Part shown: positions 1 through 6,509 of the stretch, piece after piece
Numbering within the stretch: the stretch's first letter is position 1
Layout: each line of letters opens with the position of its first letter
The notes under the pieces: generated by a model
What the model was told of the DNA's origin: nothing
What the model saw: the letters and a program-made list of their open reading frames with translations, nothing else
Databases searched by the model: none
Position numbers and translations under genes: made by a program
From: a virus
Strand: one strand, 5' to 3'
IMG/VR virus record: IMGVR_UViG_3300047472_000152
Location: 1 to 46,781 of that record
DNA length: 46,781 nt

Positions 1-50
1 TCCGTGTTCATCCCCCGGCACCCGGCCAGGTCCTGCCATTCCAGGTTCAT
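1..50 (-). CDS. WhiB-family regulator, N-terminus only (cut by window edge)
   Basis: Only the first 16 codons are present. They read MNLEWQDLAGCRGMNT, which matches the start of WhiB-like proteins (W..-A.C), whose first iron-sulfur cysteine lies in this motif. The ATG overlaps the stop of the preceding HTH gene as ATGA (47-50), so the two are probably translationally coupled. WhiB genes are common in actinophage early operons as transcription modulators that bind an Fe-S cluster and sigma factor. The call rests on a short motif; the remaining cysteines lie outside the window. Confidence 0.65.
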   Translation of the reverse strand, partial: MNLEWQDLAGCRGMNT

Positions 51-421
51 GCGGACCACGCCTTCATCCGGTATTCGGCCCACCGTCGGTGCTGAGCCAA
101 ACTTCGCCACAACTCCACCGGCGGCCAATCGAAGTCATGGAAGTGCCGCTCGATAGTGGTGGGGCTGCACCCGATGGTGCGGGCCACCTCCATGCGTGAG
201 CATCCGTCGGCGGCGAGCTCCCTGGCCCGACGGAGCGCATCCTCACTGAGAGGGACCGCGGCCGGCTTCGAGATACCCAACGCCTTACGCTGCCTCGTCA
301 CCGACCTGGCTGTGATCCCCAATATCACGGAGATCTCAGCGGCTGATTTGCCTTCCCTCGTCAGGACCGCCACCTTCTCCCGGCGCTCCAAAACCTTCTC
401 CCAATACCCTGAGTCGTTCAT
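47..421 (-). CDS. Double helix-turn-helix DNA-binding protein
   Basis: 124 aa. Two HTH-like segments are visible: REGKSAAEISVILGITARSV near residues 16-36 and a second around residues 60-90 (CSRMEVARTIGCSPTTIERH). Such tandem HTH proteins are frequent in actinophage early regions. The start at 421 was chosen because it overlaps the upstream stop as ATGA and drops an arginine-rich out-of-character extension. It is followed by the WhiB-like gene, which suggests a regulatory pair at the end of the leftward early operon. The target DNA is unknown. Confidence 0.8.
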   Translation of the reverse strand: MNDSGYWEKVLERREKVAVLTREGKSAAEISVILGITARSVTRQRKALGISKPAAVPLSEDALRRARELAADGCSRMEVARTIGCSPTTIERHFHDFDWPPVELWRSLAQHRRWAEYRMKAWSA

Positions 422-600
422 AGGTGCCCCTGCACTCCGTAGACGGCGAGGAGGATTCCGACAGTGACCACCGCTGTAGTTGCGGCTGCTAAGCCCCAAA
501 TGGTCAGGGCAACACGCCAACCGGATTCGACGGCCATTGCACCGAATATTCCGAATAGCACTGCAGCGACAAGCAGGCTACCGGTGATGGTGAATATCAT
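418..600 (-). CDS. Small two-pass membrane protein
   Basis: 60 aa. Nearly the whole length is two hydrophobic segments (about residues 5-22 and 32-54) joined by a short loop containing ESGWR, so it is an inner-membrane protein. The start is at 600, where ATGA overlaps the upstream stop; the stop overlaps the next start in the same way. No family is recognised. Small membrane proteins in early actinophage operons are often inhibitors of host processes or exclusion factors, but nothing here shows that. Confidence 0.7.
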   Translation of the reverse strand: MIFTITGSLLVAAVLFGIFGAMAVESGWRVALTIWGLAAATTAVVTVGILLAVYGVQGHL

Positions 601-743
601 GAGGTGATACACGCTCCTATCGGGTAGTCGTGGCGGTCGGGGAGGAAGTCTGTGCACAAACACCGGGTGCGGACCGCTGTGGCGGTGTGGGCGTGTGCGG
701 TGTGTCCGCAGAGGCACGCAGTGAGGAGGTAGTGATCACTCAT
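597..743 (-). CDS. Cys/His-rich 48-aa protein
   Basis: Encodes MSDHYLLTACLCGHTAHAH and then a second cysteine pair, TRCLCTDF. The CxC-x2-H and CxC pairs suggest a small zinc-binding fold. The reading frame starts with an 8-base overlap with the XRE gene upstream (ATGAGTGA) and ends with an ATGA overlap to the membrane protein gene, so it exactly fills an otherwise empty gap in the operon. No homologue is recognised. Confidence 0.6.
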   Translation of the reverse strand: MSDHYLLTACLCGHTAHAHTATAVRTRCLCTDFLPDRHDYPIGACITS

Positions 744-1086
744 GGCTGGTCCTGAGCCGGTTGATGTGGTCGGTGATGCCCTGCGCCTCGTACTCGAGGT
801 TCTGGCGGATACGGGCGATGTCGGCCACGCGTCGTTCTAGGCGGGCGATCCGGCCCTCCACCGATTCCTGGGGGTTGAACCGATCTACCGGAGTGTCCAA
901 AGCCTTTGACAAGGCGAAGAGTTCAGTGGCGTGGAGTTTTCGTTCACCAGCCTCAATTCTGGTGACGATCGTCCGGTCCCAGCGGATCCAATACTCCGCC
1001 ATAGCTTGCGCGAGATCCGCCTGACTCATGCCCTTCTCTGTGCGCAGGTCGCGCAGACGCTCGCCGAGTTCTGCATGGGTGGTCAT
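736..1086 (-). CDS. XRE-family HTH regulator with C-terminal coiled coil
   Basis: 116 aa. Residues 5-65 form a typical XRE/Cro-CI helix-turn-helix (LRTEKGMSQADLAQAMAEYW, then TIVTRIEAGERKL). Residues 75-112 are a charged amphipathic helix likely to mediate dimerisation. The start overlaps the secreted-protein gene upstream as ATGA. It is distinct from the Cro-like gene at 3864-4097, so the early operon carries a second, delayed regulator. Its operator is not identifiable. Confidence 0.85.
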   Translation of the reverse strand: MTTHAELGERLRDLRTEKGMSQADLAQAMAEYWIRWDRTIVTRIEAGERKLHATELFALSKALDTPVDRFNPQESVEGRIARLERRVADIARIRQNLEYEAQGITDHINRLRTSHE

Positions 1087-1460
1087 GCGATCGCACCGCC
1101 CACGTTCCCCGTCTTGAACGTCGAGGACACCTGCGGCGGTGAGCTATAGGTATCTATGAAGCGTTGCAGGACAGGGGTGTTACGGGGGCAGTACACCGCG
1201 ACCGCAGCACCGATGATCTGGCCGGCCTCGTAGGGTGTGAACCCGGTGTCGCTGATGATGTCGGCGGCGATAGCTGTCACGTTCGCCACCGACGGCGTCT
1301 GGTCGAGGCTCTGGCAGATGGCGGGCGCCATCGTCACGGCGTAATTCGACTGTGGTGAGGCGTCAGCGTGACCTGCTGTCCACAACGCCCCAAGGATTGG
1401 GAGTGCGCAGCTGGACATGGTGATCCAGACTCTCGGTGCTCTATGCTTTTTGGTACTCAC
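1083..1460 (-). CDS. Secreted DUF732-like protein
   Basis: 125 aa from a GTG start. An N-terminal basic stretch (STKKHRAPR) and a hydrophobic segment ending in HADA look like a Sec signal peptide. The mature part has two cysteines and the pattern MAPAICQSLDQ ... GFTPYEAGQIIGAAVAVYCP, characteristic of DUF732, a family of short secreted mycobacterial proteins. The GTG overlaps the upstream 22-codon frame as GTGA. ATG at 1418 is an alternative start that would shorten the signal peptide. Its function is unknown; it is an argument for a mycobacterial host. Confidence 0.75.
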   Translation of the reverse strand: MSTKKHRAPRVWITMSSCALPILGALWTAGHADASPQSNYAVTMAPAICQSLDQTPSVANVTAIAADIISDTGFTPYEAGQIIGAAVAVYCPRNTPVLQRFIDTYSSPPQVSSTFKTGNVGGAIA

Positions 1461-1525
1461 TGCAGAACCTGCTTTCTGTGGTGGGTGCTGCTCGTCCGGG
1501 TTCCGTCCGGGCGGGCAGCTTTCAT
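1457..1525 (-). CDS. 22-aa basic peptide filling an operon gap
   Basis: MKAARPDGTRTSSTHHRKQV plus LQ. The ATG overlaps the upstream stop as TAATG and the TGA overlaps the downstream GTG as GTGA, so this frame exactly bridges the only gap in this part of the operon. It may be a real micropeptide or simply serve to couple translation of its neighbours. It is short enough that chance cannot be excluded. Confidence 0.45.
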   Translation of the reverse strand: MKAARPDGTRTSSTHHRKQVLQ

Positions 1526-2226
1526 TACTGGGCTTCGGGTAGTGCTTCGTGGAAGCGTGAATTGACCGCAGCGACAACAGCCTCTGCCTGTTGAATCGTG
1601 TCGAATCGCCCGATGACAACGCCCCATGCATCGCAGACGAGGCCAGGAAAGGCGCCCTTCAGGAGCCAGTCATCACGTCCGTCGGCGACGGCCCAGGGCA
1701 GTTTGGGAAGGTTGGTAGGGACTCCCGACGGGGACGGGGGGCATCCCCGTCGGGGTCCCTCAACCGCACCGCTAGCTGCAACAGGCTGTGCGGGAGACTG
1801 TGTGGATGCGCAGTCTGCGTGCTCGTCGTATCGGCACGGACCGCAGGGCTGCAAAGTGTTCGGGGCGTCGCAGCAGCAAGTATCGCCGATGAACAACCAG
1901 TCCGAGGAGACGCTCTCGCCCGCTGCGAACTGCCTCAGCCCCTCGGCAAGGCTGGTCCCTTCGGAACCGTCGGCTGGCTTGTCTTCGCACCAGATGCATT
2001 CGCCGCCAACACTCGAGCAATGACACGGAGACAGGACTTCCTCCTCCTCATCCGTGCCGGGAAGGACTTCCCACTCCCCCTCCCACGCCGAGTAAGCCGC
2101 CGCACGCCTCGCAGCCTCAGCCTCAAACGGAGAATTGATGACCGCACACGTCACAGCACCAACACCCCGCAGAACGTCACGGAAAGACTTTGCGCCCCAC
2201 TCAAATGCGGCCAGGAAATCAGGCAT
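1525..2226 (-). CDS. Cysteine-rich protein of unknown function
   Basis: 233 aa. The N-terminal ~60 residues are an amphipathic helical region (DFLAAFEWGAKSFRDVLRG). The middle contains cysteine clusters (PCHC ... CIWC; DTCCCD ... PCGPC) that probably bind one or two zinc ions. After a proline-rich linker a C-terminal ~55-residue domain (DDWLLKGAFPGLVCDAWG ... VVAAVNSRF) looks separately folded. The ATG at 2226 overlaps the upstream gene by 8 bases; a longer frame to 2301 would run through the upstream gene. No family is recognised. Confidence 0.7.
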   Translation of the reverse strand: MPDFLAAFEWGAKSFRDVLRGVGAVTCAVINSPFEAEAARRAAAYSAWEGEWEVLPGTDEEEEVLSPCHCSSVGGECIWCEDKPADGSEGTSLAEGLRQFAAGESVSSDWLFIGDTCCCDAPNTLQPCGPCRYDEHADCASTQSPAQPVAASGAVEGPRRGCPPSPSGVPTNLPKLPWAVADGRDDWLLKGAFPGLVCDAWGVVIGRFDTIQQAEAVVAAVNSRFHEALPEAQ

Positions 2227-2383
2227 GGTCAAGCTCCTCGTCCAAAAGCTCAATGTCGATGTCTTGCAGGGTGTTGCGCAAGATTTCGTCTTGCCGTGCA
2301 CTGGCGTCCAAAATGTGGTTGATGGCCCATCCCGTCCAGAACAGGGTGAGGACGATAAGGGCAGCCCAAAACATGACAGTCAC
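2219..2383 (-). CDS. Small single-pass membrane protein
   Basis: 54 aa from a GTG that overlaps the upstream stop as GTGA; an in-frame ATG follows three codons later. One hydrophobic segment (VMFWAALIVLTLFWTGWAI) is followed by an acidic helical tail (DIDIELLDEELDHA), so it is N-terminally anchored with a soluble tail. No homologue is recognised. Confidence 0.65.
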   Translation of the reverse strand: MTVMFWAALIVLTLFWTGWAINHILDASARQDEILRNTLQDIDIELLDEELDHA

Positions 2384-2697
2384 CGTTGGGCCTCCGCAGC
2401 ATCAGCCGCGGCCAGGAGAGCGGCTGCGGCGGCAGTCAACTTCCACGGGTGCGAGTGGTGGAACTGGCCCCACTCAATGGTTCCGTCGTCGAAGACGGTC
2501 ACACTTCCGTGCGGGTAATCCCAGGATTGCGAGCCATTCTCATCATCTGTTGCCGATTTCTGCGTGCTCGGCCCGGGCAGTTCTACTACTGCGTACCCGG
2601 CAGCCTTGAGGGCATCGAGTGCTTCACTAGCCCACACTCCCGTCGAGAATCCCGCCATGCGGTCAAGGGAATCTTTGACGACTTCTGCGGCGCTCAT
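2380..2697 (-). CDS. Hypothetical early protein
   Basis: 105 aa. The N-terminal half is helical (AAEVVKDSLDRMAGF); the middle holds a predicted beta-rich stretch (GSVTVFDDGTIEWGQFH) and the C-terminus is an alanine-rich helix. The start overlaps the upstream gene as ATGA and the stop overlaps the next gene as GTGA. Its place between a coiled-coil protein and a membrane protein gives no functional clue. Confidence 0.65.
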   Translation of the reverse strand: MSAAEVVKDSLDRMAGFSTGVWASEALDALKAAGYAVVELPGPSTQKSATDDENGSQSWDYPHGSVTVFDDGTIEWGQFHHSHPWKLTAAAAALLAAADAAEAQR

Positions 2698-2969
2698 GGC
2701 TTCTTCCCCTGCCGTGCCTCCGCTAGACGCGCCTCGGCCCGCCGTACCTCGGCGATAGCCTTAAACGCATCCCGATCCGTGACCGCCTGCCGCAGTTGCC
2801 CTTTCAACACCCGTATCTCAGCCTCAGCAAGACGGCCCGTACCCTCCAACTCCGCTATCCGCGCCCCACGATCAGAACTCGACCCCAACAACTTCCGCAG
2901 GCGCGCGTTCTCCGTGGTGAGCCGGTCAATCTCGGAGATGTTGGTGACAATCGACTCCACACGCATCAC
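2694..2969 (-). CDS. Coiled-coil protein
   Basis: 91 aa, almost entirely heptad-like: IDRLTTENARLRKLLG, then IAELEGTGRLAEAEIRVLKG and a lysine-rich end. ATG at 2966 (TGATG overlap with the excisionase stop) and GTG at 2969 are both possible starts. It lies immediately after the excisionase-like gene. No family is recognised; likely an oligomer-forming accessory protein. Confidence 0.7.
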   Translation of the reverse strand: MMRVESIVTNISEIDRLTTENARLRKLLGSSSDRGARIAELEGTGRLAEAEIRVLKGQLRQAVTDRDAFKAIAEVRRAEARLAEARQGKKP

Positions 2970-3160
2970 GCGGACCTCGGCTCACGCGAAGGCAGATCGG
3001 ACATGTAGCGCAGCAGCTCCGACTCACGGAACTTCACCGACCGCTCATCCCTCACGGCGGTTATCTCGCCGGCCTCAACCCTGCGGTCCAGGACCCGAAT
3101 GGACATGGCCAAGATTTCCGCGGCCTGCTTCTTTGTGAAGAGGCGATCAATGGGTGTCAT
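2966..3160 (-). CDS. xis: Excisionase-like (MerR-type HTH) protein
   Basis: 64 aa. Residues 5-52 match the excisionase/DNA-binding family: RLFTKKQAAEILAMSIRVLD, then RRVEAGEITAVRDERSVKF, a winged HTH followed by the usual short strand. Proteins of this kind bind near attP and steer the integrase toward excision, which fits the integrase 2 kb away and the position next to antirepressor and Cro. The ATG at 3160 overlaps the antirepressor stop as ATGA. A general transcription regulator of the same fold cannot be excluded. Confidence 0.75.
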   Translation of the reverse strand: MTPIDRLFTKKQAAEILAMSIRVLDRRVEAGEITAVRDERSVKFRESELLRYMSDLPSREPRSA

Positions 3161-3867
3161 CGTTCGAACCCCTCGGCTGCGAGATCCCAAACCCACGCGG
3201 GCCAGGAGTTGGCCCAGCCATAGAGTTGGTGCTGGACCTGGGTTGGTTCGACGCCATGACTCCTGCCGATGCGTCCAGCGCAGCCGCCCAGCTTCCTCAA
3301 GTACTGGGTGCTCGTCGGAAGGTCGTGCAGACGGGCGTATCCCAAGGCGGAGAACCAGTCGTGCTTGCCCTCGATAGCGTCGAGGCGGGCCTCAGTCTTG
3401 GTAGCGATCGCCTTGGCTTCCGCCACGTCATATTCGATTCGGCGGACCTCATCGAGCATGGCCTGCACGACGTCTAGGCTCGACGTCGATTGTTTGACCA
3501 CTACGCGCGGGTTGGCCACCACGCCGTTGCGCCAGTACGCCTCGATGACATCCGCCACCTCGGACTGGTAGGCGATCAATAGCGGTCGTTTGTCTTCGGC
3601 GACATTATTCTCGTTGATCGTCGCCAGCAGCATCAGGAAGGTTCGGACGTCGACCGTGGTCGTCTGGTAGCCCTTGCCGTCGGCGGCAGTTACAACCCTC
3701 TGGGTCATGACTGCCCATGACCTCGTCTTTAACTTCCGCAACTGCGGCTCAACAGTGAGGCCAAGTGACTCCACGGCTGTCCGAAGAACTATCTGAGGCT
3801 TGCCGTCGACGTCTACCGCGATGAGTTCGGTCCCATGGAACGGGATGGTGACGAGGTCGGTGCTCAT
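3157..3867 (-). CDS. Phage antirepressor (P22 AR N-terminal type)
   Basis: 236 aa. The N-terminal ~110 residues follow the P22_AR_N pattern (TIPFHGTELIAVDVDGKP ... VDVRTFLMLLATINENNV ... LIAYQSEVADVIEAYW). A central charged helix (residues ~135-170) leads to a C-terminal domain with aromatic residues (LYGWANSWPAWVWDL). Antirepressors of this family antagonise phage repressors and promote lytic growth. It follows Cro with an ATGA overlap (ATG 3867), so it is made with the first lytic transcript. Confidence 0.8.
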   Translation of the reverse strand: MSTDLVTIPFHGTELIAVDVDGKPQIVLRTAVESLGLTVEPQLRKLKTRSWAVMTQRVVTAADGKGYQTTTVDVRTFLMLLATINENNVAEDKRPLLIAYQSEVADVIEAYWRNGVVANPRVVVKQSTSSLDVVQAMLDEVRRIEYDVAEAKAIATKTEARLDAIEGKHDWFSALGYARLHDLPTSTQYLRKLGGCAGRIGRSHGVEPTQVQHQLYGWANSWPAWVWDLAAEGFER

Positions 3868-4097
3868 GCCACGTCCTGCTTCTGCTCGGACGGACGCTCC
3901 AGCACTGACACGGGCACCTTGAGTGCGGTCGCCAGTTTCTTCGTGACCGTGGCGTTGGGCCACCGGTCACCGTTCTCTAGTTGTGAGAGGTAGGGCGCGG
4001 AGATGGTGCTTTCGCGGGATAGCTCAGCGGATGACCATCCGGTGCGTTCACGGATGACGCGGAGCTCCTGCCACACCCCGTAAGTCTTCTTCGTCAT
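3864..4097 (-). CDS. cro: Cro-like HTH repressor
   Basis: 77 aa. XRE-type HTH: VIRERTGWSSAELSRESTIS followed by APYLSQLENGDRWPNATVTK. It is the first gene of the leftward early operon and is divergent from the immunity repressor, the classic cro position. The ATG at 4097 begins almost exactly where a transcript from the predicted promoter would start, so the mRNA may be leaderless. It presumably binds the repeats in the 4099-4249 interval and shuts down repressor synthesis. Confidence 0.8.
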   Translation of the reverse strand: MTKKTYGVWQELRVIRERTGWSSAELSRESTISAPYLSQLENGDRWPNATVTKKLATALKVPVSVLERPSEQKQDVA

Positions 4098-4133
4098 GTT
4101 GCAAACCGTACTGCGAACAAGTGCAAACCGCAA
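4098..4133 (-). promoter_or_regulatory. Predicted leftward early promoter (cro)
   Basis: On the minus strand TTGCGG (4133-4128) and TACGGT (4110-4105) are separated by exactly 17 bases, and the predicted start falls at the cro ATG. Two copies of GCAAACCG (4123-4130 and 4101-4108) overlie the -35 and -10 elements, as expected for operators that control this promoter. Neither hexamer is perfect consensus. Confidence 0.45.
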
Positions 4134-4249
4134 GTGTTGGCACGAAGTTCGTACCAACAACGCGCTGACCTGCAATGTTCGAAAACTACCGCCGTGTCAT
4201 TGCAAAGAATCGGCAGGTTGCAACAGGTGGACTTTGCACCTGTTTGCAC
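4099..4249. promoter_or_regulatory. Immunity intergenic region with operator-like repeats
   Basis: The divergent repressor/cro interval holds several symmetric elements: GCAAACCG at 4101-4108 and 4123-4130; a 23-bp near-palindrome at 4136-4158 (GTTGG-n-ACGAA-G-TTCGT-n-CCAAC, one mismatch); a perfect inverted repeat AACAGGTG/CACCTGTT at 4222-4244; and TTTGCAC repeated 10 bp apart (4233-4239, 4243-4249), inverse of GTGCAAA at 4121. These are plausible binding sites for the repressor and Cro; which protein binds which site cannot be told from sequence. Confidence 0.55.
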
Positions 4250-4264
4250 GCGAACATGAGAGGC

Positions 4265-4813
4265 ATGAGCGACGACCCGATACGCGAGGACTGGCCCCTT
4301 GGCCCCGCCCTCAAACGCGCACGCGAACAGGCGGGCATATCCGCCCGGGAAGCCTCACGACGAACAGCGCCACCCGGAGGAAAGCCCCTCATCAGCTCAG
4401 GGCGCTGGTACCAGCTCGAGACCGGATGGCAGAAGAACAAGGGCGTCCGCATACCTATCGGCACCACGGCCGCCACCATCGCATCGGCCGCTCGGGCGGT
4501 GGAGTGGGACGTAGGCGAGGCCCTGCAATTGGCCGGCTTCAGGCCGACAGATGTACCCGCGCGGCCGAAGCCAGTGGGGATTGCTCAGTACGACGACGAA
4601 GAACTGCTAGCCGAGGTACGGCGGCGGATGAAAGGGGAGCGCAATGTCATGGATGATCCGACGCAATCGGGAACATCGCGCCAAGCGCAGCAAGCCCAGG
4701 AGGGCGGGCTATCGGACCACCCGGAGACAGGGGCGACTCGCCTCAGCCGCCATGATCCGCGAGAGGGTCTGGGCGTCGAGGAGGCCGATGACAGCGACGA
4801 GGAGAGGCGCTGA
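4265..4813 (+). CDS. Immunity repressor (XRE-like HTH)
   Basis: 182 aa from ATG 4265 (ATG 4256 is in frame three codons upstream). The N-terminal half carries an HTH: ALKRAREQAGISAREASRR ... RWYQLETGWQ, then a helical segment typical of actinophage repressors (TTAATIASAARAVEWDVGEA). The C-terminal ~60 residues are polar and of low complexity. Divergent orientation from cro and nearness to the integrase identify it as the lysogeny repressor. Its 3' 105 bases overlap a convergent small gene (4709-4903). attP lies outside this gene, so this is not an integration-dependent immunity arrangement. Confidence 0.75.
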   Translation: MSDDPIREDWPLGPALKRAREQAGISAREASRRTAPPGGKPLISSGRWYQLETGWQKNKGVRIPIGTTAATIASAARAVEWDVGEALQLAGFRPTDVPARPKPVGIAQYDDEELLAEVRRRMKGERNVMDDPTQSGTSRQAQQAQEGGLSDHPETGATRLSRHDPREGLGVEEADDSDEERR

Positions 4814-4903
4814 CCATTGGGTGAAGGGGTGCTCATCGAGGCGGTCAGCAAGCATGTGGCGTAAGGCCTCAACGTCTGGCGTGAATCCTTTATGGATCAA
4901 CAA
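4709..4903 (-). CDS. Small helical protein convergent with and overlapping the repressor
   Basis: 64 aa (63 if the second TTG at 4900 is used). The start TTG is preceded by a strong GGGGAGGG Shine-Dalgarno 4-7 bases upstream. The sequence looks like a real folded protein (FTPDVEALRHMLADRLDE, then WSAPLLVAVIGLLDAQTL) and has GC-rich third positions. The last 105 bases are antisense to the repressor C-terminal coding region. No family is recognised. Its location suggests a role in, or regulation by, the immunity switch. Confidence 0.5.
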   Translation of the reverse strand: MLIHKGFTPDVEALRHMLADRLDEHPFTQWSAPLLVAVIGLLDAQTLSRIMAAEASRPCLRVVR

Positions 4904-4978
4904 ATGACCCTCCCCCTCACGATTTAGCTACGAGTTATCGAGTTACGGGGTGTTAAGACTCCCCGCCCTCAGAACTCC

Positions 4979-5113
4979 ACCATACTGTCAACTTCCGACA
5001 GATTGACCATGAATATGGTTCGGGATGCCCACTCGTCGCAAACCGAAAGCCCAAGCACCACACGAGTTTTCGGACAAAAGGTATGAATCGCAGGTAGGGC
5101 ATAGTTTGCAAAC
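4979..5113. promoter_or_regulatory. Outlying operator-like sites between integrase and repressor
   Basis: The interval 4904-5158 contains GCAAACCG at 5038-5045, identical to the two copies at cro, the 10-bp palindrome GTTTGCAAAC at 5104-5113, and nested inverted repeats ACCATA ... TATGGT (4979-5019 region) and CTGTC ... GACAG. The shared octamer suggests that the immunity regulators also act here, possibly on the leftward gene at 4709-4903. Confidence 0.4.
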
Positions 5114-5125
5114 ACAGATGTTCAT
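4988..5125 (-). CDS. Possible 45-aa cysteine-rich peptide
   Basis: The frame opens MNICVCKLCPTCDSYLL, with a CxC-x2-C-x2-C cluster resembling a zinc knuckle. It lies in the otherwise empty interval between the integrase 3' end and the TTG gene. No good ribosome-binding site precedes it and it overlaps operator-like repeats, so it may be fortuitous. Confidence 0.25.
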   Translation of the reverse strand: MNICVCKLCPTCDSYLLSENSCGAWAFGLRRVGIPNHIHGQSVGS

Positions 5126-5158
5126 AGCTAATTCAAAGTGGTTCAGTTCCCAAACTAA

Positions 5159-6379
5159 CTACGTGCCCAACAACCCATCCAACGCCTTGAGTCCGCGGCG
5201 GGTGACGGTGTGGTCGACGTGGATGTATCCCCTCTGTGATGCTGCGGAGGAGTGCCCCATTAACGCCATGCGGGTCATCTCGTCCATGCCGGCGGCCTGC
5301 AGGATGGTGGCCGTGGAGTGGCGTATCACGTGAACACCGACGTGCTCCACCTTGGCTTTGGCGAGGAGATCCTTCCACGCCTTGGCGTCTTCGGTCTGAG
5401 ACCATGGGCGGCCGTCTGTGTGGTGCCAGACGAGGTTGTGCGGGTTGTTCCGATCCCTGGCCTTGTGGGCCTTCAGGATGTCCACGACTGGCGGCAGGAG
5501 GGGGACGACACGAATGCCGGCCTTCGACTTGGGGCGCGTCCAGTACAGGGACTTGTGGCATACGCGGGCCTCGAACCCCGGCGGCTTCTGCAGTACGCCC
5601 TGGGGGCAGAACCCTGGCTTCACCCGACCGCACGGGTAAACGTTGTCGACTGGGTCACCGCAGCCGTGTTCCTTGCCGAGGAGCTGCAGCTGCCACGCCA
5701 GTTCGATCTCCCCGGCCTCGAGGTCGACGTGGTCCCAGGTGAGTCCGAGGCATTCCCCTTGCCGGGCGCCCGTCCAGAACGCGACCGCCCACCGCGACGT
5801 CAATTCATCACGTGACGCCTCAGCAGTGCGCAGGATGTGCGCAGCCACCTCCAACGACAGAGTCCCCTTCTCCTCCGGGGTGTGTTTTGGTTTCCTGACA
5901 GCCGACGCCGGATTCCGCGGTATCAGCCCTTCCGCTTCGGCGTCCTTCAACGCCCGCTGCAACACCTGCTGAGCCTTCTGGGCGTTCCGTGTCGAGTTCT
6001 CTTGGTTTGCTCGGTGCATCTTCCGAACGTCTTCCGGTGTTAGCCGGTCGATTCGTTTGCGGCCGATGTGCGGGTTGATCAACAGACGTATGGTGCCCTC
6101 GTAGTACCGGTAGGTGGTGGGTCGGACGTGGGGTCGCTGGATCGTCTCGAGCCAGTGATCCAGCCACTTCTCCACGGACGTGTTGGAGGTGGTGGGTATG
6201 TGGCCGGCGGCGACGTCCTTGCGGAGGTCTCGGAGCTTCTTGACGACGGTGTTGTAGTCCCTCGACGTCACCGTCTTGCGTCGGCGTTTCCCATCGCTCC
6301 CGGTGATGGACACAGCTCCTACCCAGAGTCCGTCGCTGCGTTTGTAGGGCTTCCCTTCGCCTGGTGCGCGGCGCGCCAT
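5159..6379 (-). CDS. int: Tyrosine integrase
   Basis: 406 aa. It has an N-terminal arm-binding region (GEGKPYKRSDGLWVGAVSI), a core-binding SAM-like domain (~65-165) and a catalytic domain with the conserved residues: Arg206 in TGARQGE, His350/Arg353 in HVIRHST, His376 in LMGHSS and nucleophile Tyr385 in GYIHV. A ~45-residue insertion in the catalytic domain carries four cysteines (240, 250, 258, 274), suggesting a zinc-stabilised loop. ATG 6379 was chosen because family members begin MARRA; GTG 6388 is possible. The enzyme recombines attP (core 6510-6558) with a host tRNA-Lys gene. Confidence 0.93.
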   Translation of the reverse strand: MARRAPGEGKPYKRSDGLWVGAVSITGSDGKRRRKTVTSRDYNTVVKKLRDLRKDVAAGHIPTTSNTSVEKWLDHWLETIQRPHVRPTTYRYYEGTIRLLINPHIGRKRIDRLTPEDVRKMHRANQENSTRNAQKAQQVLQRALKDAEAEGLIPRNPASAVRKPKHTPEEKGTLSLEVAAHILRTAEASRDELTSRWAVAFWTGARQGECLGLTWDHVDLEAGEIELAWQLQLLGKEHGCGDPVDNVYPCGRVKPGFCPQGVLQKPPGFEARVCHKSLYWTRPKSKAGIRVVPLLPPVVDILKAHKARDRNNPHNLVWHHTDGRPWSQTEDAKAWKDLLAKAKVEHVGVHVIRHSTATILQAAGMDEMTRMALMGHSSAASQRGYIHVDHTVTRRGLKALDGLLGT

Positions 6380-6392
6380 CGTGGTCACCAAT

Positions 6393-6414
6393 TCACTGTA
6401 GCCTCACTGTAGCC
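6393..6414. repeat. Tandem arm-type repeats left of attP core
   Basis: Two perfect tandem copies of TCACTGTAGCC (6393-6403, 6404-6414) sit just upstream of the integrase start. The shared heptamer TGTAGCC recurs in the same orientation on the other side of the core (6586, 6598). This matches the arm-type sites bound by the integrase N-terminal domain. They also overlap the region where an integrase promoter would lie. Confidence 0.6.
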
Positions 6415-6431
6415 TCAGCCATGGCTAGCCG

Positions 6432-6446
6432 TGTCTTGTCAAGACA
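6432..6446. promoter_or_regulatory. Perfect 15-bp palindrome upstream of integrase
   Basis: TGTCTTGTCAAGACA is a perfect 7-1-7 palindrome between the left arm repeats and the attP core, about 55 bp upstream of the integrase start. On the minus strand it contains TTGACA. It is a candidate operator or excisionase/accessory-factor site. No second copy was noticed. Confidence 0.4.
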
Positions 6447-6509
6447 TACCACCCAAGCCTAGGACCTGCGGATATACGGTACCTACCTCCTCCAGCCTAC
6501 CGGATCAGT

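Noticed and set aside
5008-5100. 25-codon plus-strand frame starting MNMVRDAHSS downstream of the integrase gene
   Set aside because: No ribosome-binding site, low protein-like character and overlap with operator-like repeats.
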